Assembly (NCBI RefSeq): GCF_023093595.1
Contig: NZ_JALLIK010000110.1
Span: 186,001-250,000, forward strand
DNA: 64,000 bases
Reading direction: 5' to 3'
DNA from: Thauera aromatica_A
Lineage (GTDB): Bacteria; Pseudomonadota; Gammaproteobacteria; Burkholderiales; Rhodocyclaceae
A program made the position numbers and the translations under genes. Under the pieces are notes generated by a model, which saw nothing but the letters and a program-made list of their open reading frames with translations, was not told the origin of the DNA and did not search any database. How positions within the stretch are numbered: the first letter of the stretch is position 1; every line of letters starts with the position of its first letter. Shown here piece by piece: positions 9,101-15,907 of the stretch.

Positions 9101-10146
9101 GCGATCCCCTCCACGGCCGGCCCGTCCCCGCCCGCGGGCGGCGCAAGCTCGGCGTCGAGATCGAGCGCCGCACGCGGCGCGCCGTCGACGAAAGCGGCGG
9201 GGTCGAGTCCGTCGACCCGGAGCGAGAGCCGGCGCAGCGGGACGGGGTCGAAGCTCGCGGCCTCGAGCTCGACTCGGGCCTGCACGCCTTCGCCCCGGGC
9301 CTCGAGCGCGATCCGCGGTTCGAGCAGGGTATGGGCGAGGCCGAGCTGCACGGCGAGTGCGCGCCCCTCGATGACGCCGTCGAACTGTCCCGTGCCTTCG
9401 AGCGCGAACGGCGCCGCGCCGTCGACGGCGAGGGCGAGGCGGGCCCTGCCCTGGGGCAAGGTCAGCGACAGTTCGCGCAGGCGGTGGTGGCGGCCGTCGC
9501 TGTCGAGCGCGGCTTCGAGCGCGCTGAAGCGCAGGCCCGGGGCGGCATCCTCGGCGGCAGCGGCTTCAGCGGCGGGCGGCGGGTCGCCGGCGACCGCCCC
9601 GGGGGGCGGGTGCGGCGCTTCTTCCTGCGCCCCGGCGGCCGGCTCGGGCGCCGGCAGTTCGCGCATGGCAAAGGTTCCGACCGCGAGCCGGCGCAACTCG
9701 ATCGCGAACGGCAGTTCGAGCGCTGCGGGGGGCCGCAGGGGGTCGGACTCCGCTTCAGCCGCGGCCCGGGCGAGGTCCACCCGGTCGACCGTCAGATGGG
9801 TGATTTCGAGCCGGCGCTCGAGCAGCGCGGCGGGCGACCAGGCGAGCGAGACGTCCTTCAGCTCGAGCTGGAGTCCGGGGCTGCGGTAGGCGAGCGTATC
9901 GATGTCGAGACGCCCGAGCACGCGCCCGCGCGCGCCCTCGACCTGCAATGCGCCGCCGCTCGCCCCGCGGGCGAAGGCAAGGCCGGCATCCAGCCCGGAC
10001 TGGGTACCGAGCAGCCACGCGCCGGCCCCGAGCGCGGCGGCAAGCGCCAGCGCCACGCCCCCGCCCAGCCCCTTCAGCCCCCGCCGCCAGCGCGGCGAAC
10101 GGGGCGGCGGGCTTGCCCGCGCTGCGGCCGGTGCGTTCTCGCCCAT
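6115..10146 (-). CDS. tamB: TamB-like translocation and assembly module protein
   Basis: Large AsmA/TamB-family protein, 1343 aa, anchored in the inner membrane by one N-terminal helix (about 28-47) and predicted to span the periplasm as a beta-rich bridge. The last 350 residues form the conserved TamB (DUF490) domain, with GGSYRGYGQRLVIERG and a C-terminus ending in an aromatic beta-signal-like LSYGFSFR. TamB normally pairs with the Omp85 protein TamA to insert outer-membrane proteins or move phospholipids. No tamA is adjacent: upstream is trpC, 12 bp away. Residues encoded at 8788-8835 form a short Ser-Asp-Ser-Gly repeat, probably a flexible linker. Start is ATG; no strong ribosome-binding site, so coupling to trpC is possible. 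Confidence 0.88.
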   Translation of the reverse strand: MGENAPAAARASPPPRSPRWRRGLKGLGGGVALALAAALGAGAWLLGTQSGLDAGLAFARGASGGALQVEGARGRVLGRLDIDTLAYRSPGLQLELKDVSLAWSPAALLERRLEITHLTVDRVDLARAAAEAESDPLRPPAALELPFAIELRRLAVGTFAMRELPAPEPAAGAQEEAPHPPPGAVAGDPPPAAEAAAAEDAAPGLRFSALEAALDSDGRHHRLRELSLTLPQGRARLALAVDGAAPFALEGTGQFDGVIEGRALAVQLGLAHTLLEPRIALEARGEGVQARVELEAASFDPVPLRRLSLRVDGLDPAAFVDGAPRAALDLDAELAPPAGGDGPAVEGIAGLPVGRLAGPIRVHNRRPAAADAGGIPLESLSAVLDWRREEIALDALDLRLAGAGRITGRVAWQPPAAARAGGEGEGAGAAPPAAADAHSDSGSDSGSDSGSDSGRIVAALALAGIDPRALSTAAPSARLNLDLEAAAELPAAGLPQAATLQFRIHDSVLDGRPLSGEGRLRLEGGRLPEVRLAARLAGNTVEADGALGAAHDNLALRLDAPALGALGFGLGGRAAAEGRVGGTLDAPNGELQFFGEDLVLPGELRLAGINGSARLDAGIDGSFALALGLSGLGPAGAGDDGRPQSDWIEHARLGAEGTRARHRLELSAVAPGGAGRDDPGASVRLVLQGGIGAGPRLRWAGELAALELAGAEPAGPQPAGPAQAFTARLAAPAALELAADGVMLGAAEIDAGSRGRIRLLETAWSPAATVLRGELSGLVLAPDSKRADGRPRRNADPLTLGARWDLKMGRTLAGEARLFRESGDLSVEGEIRTRLGLERLDAVLAARGERLDLTVDVRGREFGRVHGEAALNARRSADGRWSVPPETPVRAAARLDMPSIAWLGRLVRENVDTAGRIDGRFEIAGTLAAPRASGTLQGRELGFTLIDQGLILSGGEFDLDFDDDRLRLTRLAFVSPNRVRLRDRRIPFERLTATPGRFTARGEIALDSGAGDFRFEADRLPLLQREDRWMLLSGRGTARSSWSSLALEAGFEADAGYLEFAESPPPSLSDDVVVLGRDPPAGSGAFAVTADVRVGLGEALYLSALGLETRLAGELRVRLDPERPLSAVGTISTVGGSYRGYGQRLVIERGTVNFQGPLDAPGLDIVALRKGLAVEAGVAVSGSARRPQVRLVSEPDVPDPEKLSWIVLGRAPDAASGADLGLLLPAAAALLGGPGGGMTEELSRSLGFDAFSIGQGELTSTARAPSSRVVGSGSTIAAGPSVSGQVLSLGKRLGPDLFLSFEQSLGGAATLVKLSYQLSRRVSVIVRGGTDTALDLSYGFSFR
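8788..8835. repeat. 12-bp tandem repeat inside tamB
   Basis: Three perfect copies of GGAGTCGGAGCC are followed by a fourth copy differing only at its last two bases. On the coding strand they encode repeated SDSG units. The frame is kept for any copy number, so slippage would change linker length without disrupting tamB. Confidence 0.85.
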
Positions 10147-10158
10147 GGCCGCGGCGGC

Positions 10159-10959
10159 TCAGCCCCCGAACAGCGCCCGCAGCGCCGCGCCGGGGTCGTC
10201 GGCGCGCATGAAGGCTTCGCCGACGAGGAAGGTCTGGACCGCATGCGCGCGCATCAGGGCGACGTCTTCCGGCGTCAGGATGCCGGATTCGGTGACGACG
10301 ATGCGCCCGGTGGCGCCGGTGGCGATGCGCGGCGACAGCTCGAGGGTAGTCTGCAGCGAAACGTCGAAGGTGCGCAGGTTGCGGTTGTTGATGCCGATCA
10401 GCGGGGTCTGCAGCTGCAGCGCACGCTCCAGCTCGGAGCCGTCATGGACTTCGACCAGCACCGCCAGGCCGAGGGCGATGGCGAGCTGCTCGAGGTCGCG
10501 CATGCGTGCGCCGTCGAGGCAGGCGGCGATCAGCAGGATCGCGTCCGCCCCCATCGCGCGCGCCTCGAACACCTGGTAGGGATCGACGATGAAGTCCTTG
10601 CGCAGCACCGGCAGCGCACAGGCGGCGCGGGCGGCCTGCAGGTATTCGGGCGCACCCTGGAAAAAGGAGCGGTCGGTGAGCACCGACAGGCAGGCGGCGC
10701 CGGCGGCCTCGTAGGCGGCGGCGATCTCGGCGGGGCGGAAATCGGCCCGGATCACGCCCTTCGACGGGCTCGCCTTCTTGATTTCGGCAATCACCGCGGG
10801 ACGCCCGGCGGCATGCCGGGTGCGGATCGCGGCGACGAAATCGCGCGCCGCAGGCTGGGCCTCGGCGAGGGCGCGCATCGCGGAGAGCGGGGTGTGCGCG
10901 GCGGCGGCGGCGACTTCGGCGGCCTTGACCGCGCAGATCTTGTCCAGGATGTCGCTCAT
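10159..10959 (-). CDS. trpC: Indole-3-glycerol phosphate synthase
   Basis: Fourth step of tryptophan synthesis (CdRP to indole-3-glycerol phosphate), monofunctional TIM barrel of 266 aa. Motifs: IAEIKKASPSKG (catalytic Lys), LSVLTDRSFFQG, LPVLRKDFIVDPYQ, ILLIAACL, LIGINNRNL and ESGI (catalytic Glu). It overlaps the trpD stop by ATGA and lacks the fused TrpF domain found in enterics. trpF, trpB and trpA are not in the window, consistent with the split trp arrangement usual in betaproteobacteria. Confidence 0.96.
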   Translation of the reverse strand: MSDILDKICAVKAAEVAAAAAHTPLSAMRALAEAQPAARDFVAAIRTRHAAGRPAVIAEIKKASPSKGVIRADFRPAEIAAAYEAAGAACLSVLTDRSFFQGAPEYLQAARAACALPVLRKDFIVDPYQVFEARAMGADAILLIAACLDGARMRDLEQLAIALGLAVLVEVHDGSELERALQLQTPLIGINNRNLRTFDVSLQTTLELSPRIATGATGRIVVTESGILTPEDVALMRAHAVQTFLVGEAFMRADDPGAALRALFGG

Positions 10960-11996
10960 GCTGCAGCTCCGAAGCGGCGGGTAAAGCGCACGAACTCATC
11001 GAGCTTGTGCCGCGCCGCGCCGCTGGCGAGGGTCTCGCGCGCCCGCTCGATGCCGGCGCCGATCGAGTCGGCCAGATTGGCGGTGTACAGCGCCGCCCCG
11101 GCGTTGAGGGCAACGATGTCGCGCGCCGGGCCGTCGCGGTTTTCCAGCGCGCCGAGCAGCACCGCGCGCGACGCCTCGGCATCGGCCACGCGCAGGTTGC
11201 GGGTGCCGGCCATCTGCAGGCCGAAGTCTTCGGGGTGGATTTCGTACTCGTGCACCTGGCCGTCCTTGAGCTCGCCGACCAGAGTGGCGGCGCCGAGGCT
11301 GAGTTCGTCCATGCCGTCCAGGCCATGCACGACGAGGACGTGGTTGGCGCCCAGGCGCTGCATCACCCGCGCCTGAATGCCGACGAGGTCGGGATGGAAC
11401 ACCCCCATCAGGGTGTTCGGCGCCCCGGCCGGGTTGGTCAGCGGGCCGAGGATGTTGAAGATCGTGCGCACGCCCATTTCGCGCCGCACCGGGGCGACGT
11501 TCTTCATCGCGCTGTGGTAGTTGGGGGCGAACATGAAGCCGACGCCGGTTTCCTCGACGCAGGCGGCGACCTGCTCGGGCGACAGGTTCAGGTTGACCCC
11601 GAGCGCTTCGAGCACGTCGGCGGCGCCGGACTTGGACGACACGCTGCGCCCGCCGTGCTTGGCCACGCGCGCGCCGGCGGCGGCGGCGACGAAGATGGTG
11701 GCGGTGGAGATGTTGAAAGTATGCGAGCCGTCGCCGCCGGTGCCGACGACGTCGAGGAAGTGCTCGTGCGGCGGCGCGACATGGACCTTGGTCGCCATCT
11801 CGCGCATCACCGTGGCGGCGGCGGTGATCTCGCCGATGGTTTCCTTCTTGACGCGCAGGCCGGTGAGGATGGCGGCGGTCATCACCGGCGAGATCTCGCC
11901 GGCCATGATCTGGCGCATCAGCGACAGCATCTCGTCGAAGAAGATCTCGCGGTGCTCGATCGTGCGTTGCAGGGCTTGCTGGGCGGTCATCGTCAT
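10956..11996 (-). CDS. trpD: Anthranilate phosphoribosyltransferase
   Basis: Transfers phosphoribosyl from PRPP to anthranilate, 346 aa, the normal size for a stand-alone TrpD. The signature VGTGGDGSHTFNIST binds PRPP; KHGGRSVSSKSGAADVLEALG and RTIFNILGPLTNPA are also intact. It is not fused to TrpG. The ATG at 11996 has GGGAG upstream; a second ATG two codons later is also possible. It sits 18 bp after trpG and overlaps trpC by four bases. Confidence 0.96.
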   Translation of the reverse strand: MTMTAQQALQRTIEHREIFFDEMLSLMRQIMAGEISPVMTAAILTGLRVKKETIGEITAAATVMREMATKVHVAPPHEHFLDVVGTGGDGSHTFNISTATIFVAAAAGARVAKHGGRSVSSKSGAADVLEALGVNLNLSPEQVAACVEETGVGFMFAPNYHSAMKNVAPVRREMGVRTIFNILGPLTNPAGAPNTLMGVFHPDLVGIQARVMQRLGANHVLVVHGLDGMDELSLGAATLVGELKDGQVHEYEIHPEDFGLQMAGTRNLRVADAEASRAVLLGALENRDGPARDIVALNAGAALYTANLADSIGAGIERARETLASGAARHKLDEFVRFTRRFGAAA

Positions 11997-12014
11997 CGTG
12001 GGGGCTCCCGGAAG

Positions 12015-12602
12015 TCAGGCGGCGGCGGACAGGCGCGCGCTGCGGTCGAGGAAGTTCTGCAGCAGCGCGTGGCCGCATTCGGTGAGGATCGACTCGGGGT
12101 GGAACTGCACACCCTCGACGTCGAGCGTCTTGTGGCGCACCCCCATGATCTCGCCGTCGTCGGTCCACGCGGTGACTTCCAGACAGTCGGGCAGAGTCGA
12201 CCGTTCGATGGCGAGCGAGTGGTAGCGGGTGCACGTGAGCGGGTCGGGGAGGCCGCGGAACACCCCGGCGTCGAGGTGGTGCACGGCCGAGGTCTTGCCG
12301 TGCATGAGCTTCTTGGCATGGACGATGCGCCCGCCGAAGGCGGCGCCGATGCTCTGGTGGCCGAGGCAGACGCCGAGGATCGGCAGGCGCCCGGCGAAGG
12401 CCTGGATCGCCGCCACCGAAATGCCGGCTTCGGCCGGCGTGCACGGGCCGGGCGAGATCACGAGGTGCTCGGGCTTCATCGCCTCGATCTGGCCAAGGGT
12501 GATTTCGTCGTTGCGGAACACCTTGACCCGGGCGCCGAGTTCGCCGAAGTACTGCACGAGGTTGTAGGTGAAGCTGTCGTAGTTGTCGATCATCAGCAGC
12601 AT
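12015..12602 (-). CDS. trpG: Anthranilate synthase component II (glutamine amidotransferase)
   Basis: Class I glutamine amidotransferase that feeds ammonia to TrpE, 195 aa. It starts MLLMIDNYDSFTYN, with the nucleophile at Cys79 in LGVCLGHQSIG and the His-Glu pair in FHPESI. The start is fixed by the family N-terminus at ATG 12602, although the frame is open further upstream. It is separated from trpE by about 100 bp. In many bacteria TrpG also serves p-aminobenzoate synthesis; no pabB is nearby. Confidence 0.95.
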   Translation of the reverse strand: MLLMIDNYDSFTYNLVQYFGELGARVKVFRNDEITLGQIEAMKPEHLVISPGPCTPAEAGISVAAIQAFAGRLPILGVCLGHQSIGAAFGGRIVHAKKLMHGKTSAVHHLDAGVFRGLPDPLTCTRYHSLAIERSTLPDCLEVTAWTDDGEIMGVRHKTLDVEGVQFHPESILTECGHALLQNFLDRSARLSAAA

Positions 12603-12704
12603 GTTGGTTCCCTTCGCACGCACCGGCCGCGAGCCGGTGCCGTCAGTATGGACGTCGATGGCGGCGCGCCAGGATGCGCGCCGCGGCAAGGCGCGGCCCC
12701 GGCC

Positions 12705-14177
12705 TCAGGCCCGGGTATCGAGCCCGCCTTCGGCCATCTCGGCGGCGCGCAGCATGGCGCGCGCCTTGTTGCGGGTTTCCTGCCATTCCGATTCGGGGTC
12801 GGAGTCGGCGACGATGCCGGCGCCGGCCTGGACGTGGATGTGACCGTCCTTGAGTACTGCGGTGCGGATCGCGATCGCCAGATCCATGTCGCCGTGGAAG
12901 CCGAGATAGCCGACCGCGCCGGCATACAGGCCGCGCTTGACCGGCTCGAGCTCGTCGATGATTTCCATCGCCCGCACCTTGGGCGCCCCCGACACCGTGC
13001 CCGCGGGGAAGGTGGCGCGCAGCACGGCGAGCGCGTCGAGCCCGTCCTTCAGGCGCCCTTCGACGTTGGAGACGATGTGCATGACGTGCGAGTAGCGCTC
13101 GATGGAGAACTGCTCGGTGACCTTGACCGTGCCGGTCTCGGACACCCGCCCGGCGTCGTTGCGGCCCAGATCGAGCAGTTGCAGATGCTCGGCGCGCTCC
13201 TTCTCGTCGGCGAGCAGGTCCGCTTCGAGGGCGAGGTCTTCGGCCACGCTGGCACCGCGCGGGCGCGTGCCGGCGATCGGGCGCACGGTGACGACCTCGT
13301 CCTCGAGCCGGGTGAGGATTTCGGGCGAGGCGCCGACGACGTGGAAGTCCTCGAAGTTGAAATAGAACATGTAGGGCGACGGATTGAGCGAGCGGATCGC
13401 GCGGTAGAGCGCCATCGGGCTGGCGCTGAAGGGCTTGCTCATGCGCTGCGAGAGCACGACCTGCATGACATCGCCATCGACGATGTACTGCTTGGCGCGG
13501 CGCACCGCGTCCTTGAAGGCGTCCTCGCCGAAGCTGGACTCGGCGGGCGCGGACGGCGCGCACGCATCTTCGGGGATCTGCACCGGAGCACGCAGGCGGG
13601 CGAGGAGTTCGCGCAGGCGCTTGTGGGCGCGTTTCCAGGCACCGGGCACTTCGGGCTCGGCATAGACGACGAGGGTGAGCTTGCCGCTGAGGTTGTCGAC
13701 GATCGCCACTTCTTCGGACAGCAGCAACAGGATGTCGGGGGTGCCGAGGGCGTCGGGCTTGTCGGTCTTCGCCAGGCGAGGCTCGATGTAGCGCACGGTG
13801 TCGTAGCCGAAGCAGCCCACCAGGCCGCCGGCGAAGCGCGGCAGATGCTCGCGCGGCGGCACCTTGATGCGGTTCATGAACTCGGCGACGAAGTTGAGCG
13901 GGTCGCCGTAGTCGCGGCGCTCGACCAGGCGGTTGCCGGTGAGCAGCAGCGCCGAGCGGCCATAGACCTCGATCCGGGTCGGCGAGGACAGGCCGATGAA
14001 GGAGTAGCGCCCGAAGCGCTCGCCGCCCTGCACCGATTCGAGCAGGTAGGTGTAGGGCTCGTTGGCGAGCTTCAGGTAGATCGAGAGCGGGGTGTCGAGA
14101 TCGGCGAAAGTCTCGAGGGTGACCGGGATGCGGTTGTAGCCCTCGGCAGCGAGGGCGTTGAATTCGTGTTCGAGCAT
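12705..14177 (-). CDS. trpE: Anthranilate synthase component I
   Basis: Commits chorismate to tryptophan, 490 aa. The N-terminal feedback site is visible as LLES (45-48) with GGERFGRYSF, so the enzyme is probably inhibited by tryptophan. The C-terminal chorismate domain carries PSPYMFYFNF, IAGTRPRGA, LLDLGRNDAGRV and GAPKVRAMEIIDELE. Start is ATG preceded by GTGGAG. A 292-bp gap separates it from gph; a candidate Trp-rich leader peptide lies there. Confidence 0.97.
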   Translation of the reverse strand: MLEHEFNALAAEGYNRIPVTLETFADLDTPLSIYLKLANEPYTYLLESVQGGERFGRYSFIGLSSPTRIEVYGRSALLLTGNRLVERRDYGDPLNFVAEFMNRIKVPPREHLPRFAGGLVGCFGYDTVRYIEPRLAKTDKPDALGTPDILLLLSEEVAIVDNLSGKLTLVVYAEPEVPGAWKRAHKRLRELLARLRAPVQIPEDACAPSAPAESSFGEDAFKDAVRRAKQYIVDGDVMQVVLSQRMSKPFSASPMALYRAIRSLNPSPYMFYFNFEDFHVVGASPEILTRLEDEVVTVRPIAGTRPRGASVAEDLALEADLLADEKERAEHLQLLDLGRNDAGRVSETGTVKVTEQFSIERYSHVMHIVSNVEGRLKDGLDALAVLRATFPAGTVSGAPKVRAMEIIDELEPVKRGLYAGAVGYLGFHGDMDLAIAIRTAVLKDGHIHVQAGAGIVADSDPESEWQETRNKARAMLRAAEMAEGGLDTRA

Positions 14178-14300
14178 GGGTGCTCCACTTCTGCAGGATG
14201 GACGTCGGACGGTGCGGCGGGTGCGGGAATGTGCCGGAAAGCCGGCCTCACCGGATCGGGTCGATGAGGCGCGCTGCGGCCCCGCGAGAAAGTTTCGCGT

Positions 14301-14396
14301 TCAGTGGCCCAAAGGCCAACGCCAGCCGCCGCGCCAGCGGGGCTGGACGGGGAGCGGAGTGGCGGGTGCGGGCCTAACCCTGGATGCGAGCGTCAC
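14301..14396 (-). CDS. trpL: Candidate trp leader peptide upstream of trpE
   Basis: A 31-codon reading frame with GTG start ends 123 bp before trpE. Its last 12 codons read RWRGGWRWPLGH-stop, i.e. three Trp codons within seven. Trp is rare elsewhere and clustered Trp codons are the hallmark of ribosome-mediated attenuation leaders. Downstream lie two overlapping hairpins (GCCTCA/TGAGGC at 14245-14270 and GCCGG/CCGGC at 14233-14246), which cannot both form. Neither is followed by a T-run, and the GTG has no good ribosome-binding site, so this is a candidate only. Confidence 0.42.
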   Translation of the reverse strand: MTLASRVRPAPATPLPVQPRWRGGWRWPLGH

Positions 14397-14469
14397 GATG
14401 TCGTTGAGTCGTGGAAGTGAAGGGGGGATCCCGGTACTGCCGCAGGGCAGGCCTGGGCGCTGCCAGCCC

Positions 14470-15153
14470 TTATGCCGAAGCGATGTAATCGAGTGCCTGC
14501 AGCGCGTTCGATAGTAGCCCATCGCATTCGATGGTGTCCACCGGCATGCCTTCGCTGTAGCCGTAGGTGACGAGCAGCACCGGCATCCCCGCGCCCTGCG
14601 CGGCAAGCGCGTCGTTGGCCGAGTCGCCGATCATCAGCGCCTCTCCGGCGCTGACCCCGATCCGCGCGCAGGCGAGGTGGAGCACGGCCGGATCGGGCTT
14701 TTTCACCGCCAGGGTGTCGCCGCTGACCACGGTGTCGAAGTAGCCGGCGATGCCGGTGCGCGCGAGCAGCGGCAGGGTGAAGGCTTCGGCCTTGTTGGTG
14801 ACCACCGCAAGGCGCAGACCGCGCGCGCGCATCGCCTGCAGGGTGGCGTCCACACCCGGGTAGAGGCGGGCGTGGATGCCATTGACCACGGTGTAATGGC
14901 GGCGGAACACCGGCAACGCGGCGGCGATCTCGGCCTCGCTCGCGGCGCTGTCTTCGGTCAGGCAGCGGCGCACGAGGTTGGGGATGCCCTTGCCGACGAA
15001 GCGGTGGATCTCGTCCTGCGGGCGCAGCGGCCGTCCCAGCTCGGCGAGCATGCGGTTGGCCGCCTCGGCGAGGTCGGCGATGGTGTCGAGCAAGGTGCCG
15101 TCGAGGTCGAACAGCACCGCGCGCGGCGCGAAGCGCGGCTTTGCCGCGCTCAC
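14470..15153 (-). CDS. gph: Phosphoglycolate phosphatase (HAD family)
   Basis: Hydrolyses 2-phosphoglycolate from DNA repair or photorespiratory-type metabolism, 227 aa. HAD motif I is FDLDGTLLD (Asp16, Asp18), motif II VVTNK, motif III with KPDPAVL, motif IV MIGDSANDALAA. The start is GTG, overlapping the rpe stop as GTGA. The rpe-gph-trpE order is conserved in many proteobacteria and places gph in the trp operon by position rather than pathway. Confidence 0.93.
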   Translation of the reverse strand: MSAAKPRFAPRAVLFDLDGTLLDTIADLAEAANRMLAELGRPLRPQDEIHRFVGKGIPNLVRRCLTEDSAASEAEIAAALPVFRRHYTVVNGIHARLYPGVDATLQAMRARGLRLAVVTNKAEAFTLPLLARTGIAGYFDTVVSGDTLAVKKPDPAVLHLACARIGVSAGEALMIGDSANDALAAQGAGMPVLLVTYGYSEGMPVDTIECDGLLSNALQALDYIASA

Positions 15154-15845
15154 GCCGCCACCTTCGCCAGCTCGGCGCGCAGCGCGGCGATCACCGAATC
15201 GTAGCGGTTGGGGTCGCTGTCGCGGCCGGCGCCGAACACCGCCGAACCGGCGACGAAGGTGTCGGCGCCGGCGCGGGCGATGTCGGCGATGTTGTCGACC
15301 TTCACCCCGCCGTCGATCTCGAGCAGGATGCGGCGTCCGCTCCTGGCCTCGTAGGCGTCGAGCCGGGCGCGCACCGCGCGCAGCTTGTCGAGCGTTTCGG
15401 GAATGAAGGCCTGGCCGCCGAAGCCGGGATTGACGCTCATCAGCAGCACCACGTCGAGCCGGTCCATGACGTGGTCCATGTGGTGCAGCGGGGTGGCGGG
15501 ATTGAACACCAGCCCGGCCTGGCAGCCGGCATCGCGGATCAGCCCGAGACTGCGGTCGATGTGCTCGGAAGCTTCGGGGTGGAAGGTGATGATGTCGGCG
15601 CCGGCGCGGGCGAAGTCGGGAATGATGCGGTCGACCGGCTTCACCATCAGGTGCACGTCGATCGGCGCCGTGGTGTGGGGGCGGATCGCCTCGCACACCA
15701 GCGGGCCGATGGTGAGGTTGGGCACGTAGTGGTTGTCCATCACGTCGAAGTGGATCCAGTCGGCGCCGGAGGCGATCACGCGCGCGACCTCGTCACCGAG
15801 GCGGGCGAAATCGGCGGACAACAGGCTGGGGGCGATGCGGAACAT
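15150..15845 (-). CDS. rpe: Ribulose-phosphate 3-epimerase
   Basis: Interconverts ribulose-5-P and xylulose-5-P, 231 aa. Motifs: IAPSLLSADFARLG at the N-terminus, HFDVMDNHYVPNLTIGP (metal-binding His and Asp), IDVHLMVKPVD, MSVNPGFGGQ and EIDGGVKVDN. First gene of the co-oriented run through trpEGDC-tamB-msrA. A TTAGAAT sequence on the minus strand about 30 bp upstream could be its -10 element. Confidence 0.96.
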   Translation of the reverse strand: MFRIAPSLLSADFARLGDEVARVIASGADWIHFDVMDNHYVPNLTIGPLVCEAIRPHTTAPIDVHLMVKPVDRIIPDFARAGADIITFHPEASEHIDRSLGLIRDAGCQAGLVFNPATPLHHMDHVMDRLDVVLLMSVNPGFGGQAFIPETLDKLRAVRARLDAYEARSGRRILLEIDGGVKVDNIADIARAGADTFVAGSAVFGAGRDSDPNRYDSVIAALRAELAKVAA

Positions 15846-15907
15846 GGACGGTCTCCGATGAAGGGGCAGGCCCGGATTCTAACCGTCCGCTCCCGCCAGC
15901 GCCCGCT

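Noticed and set aside
6052..11376. Plus-strand open frame of about 1770 codons
   Set aside because: Antisense shadow of tamB and trpC; composition is His/Gln/Arg/Gly-rich and repetitive with no domain.
14283..14299. CGCGA/TCGCG hairpin after the candidate trp leader
   Set aside because: Only 5 bp with a 7-nt loop and no T-run; not listed as a terminator.
14158..14514. Plus-strand frame covering the gph-trpE gap
   Set aside because: No family resemblance and it runs opposite the trp operon leader; the minus-strand Trp-rich frame is the better explanation of this gap.
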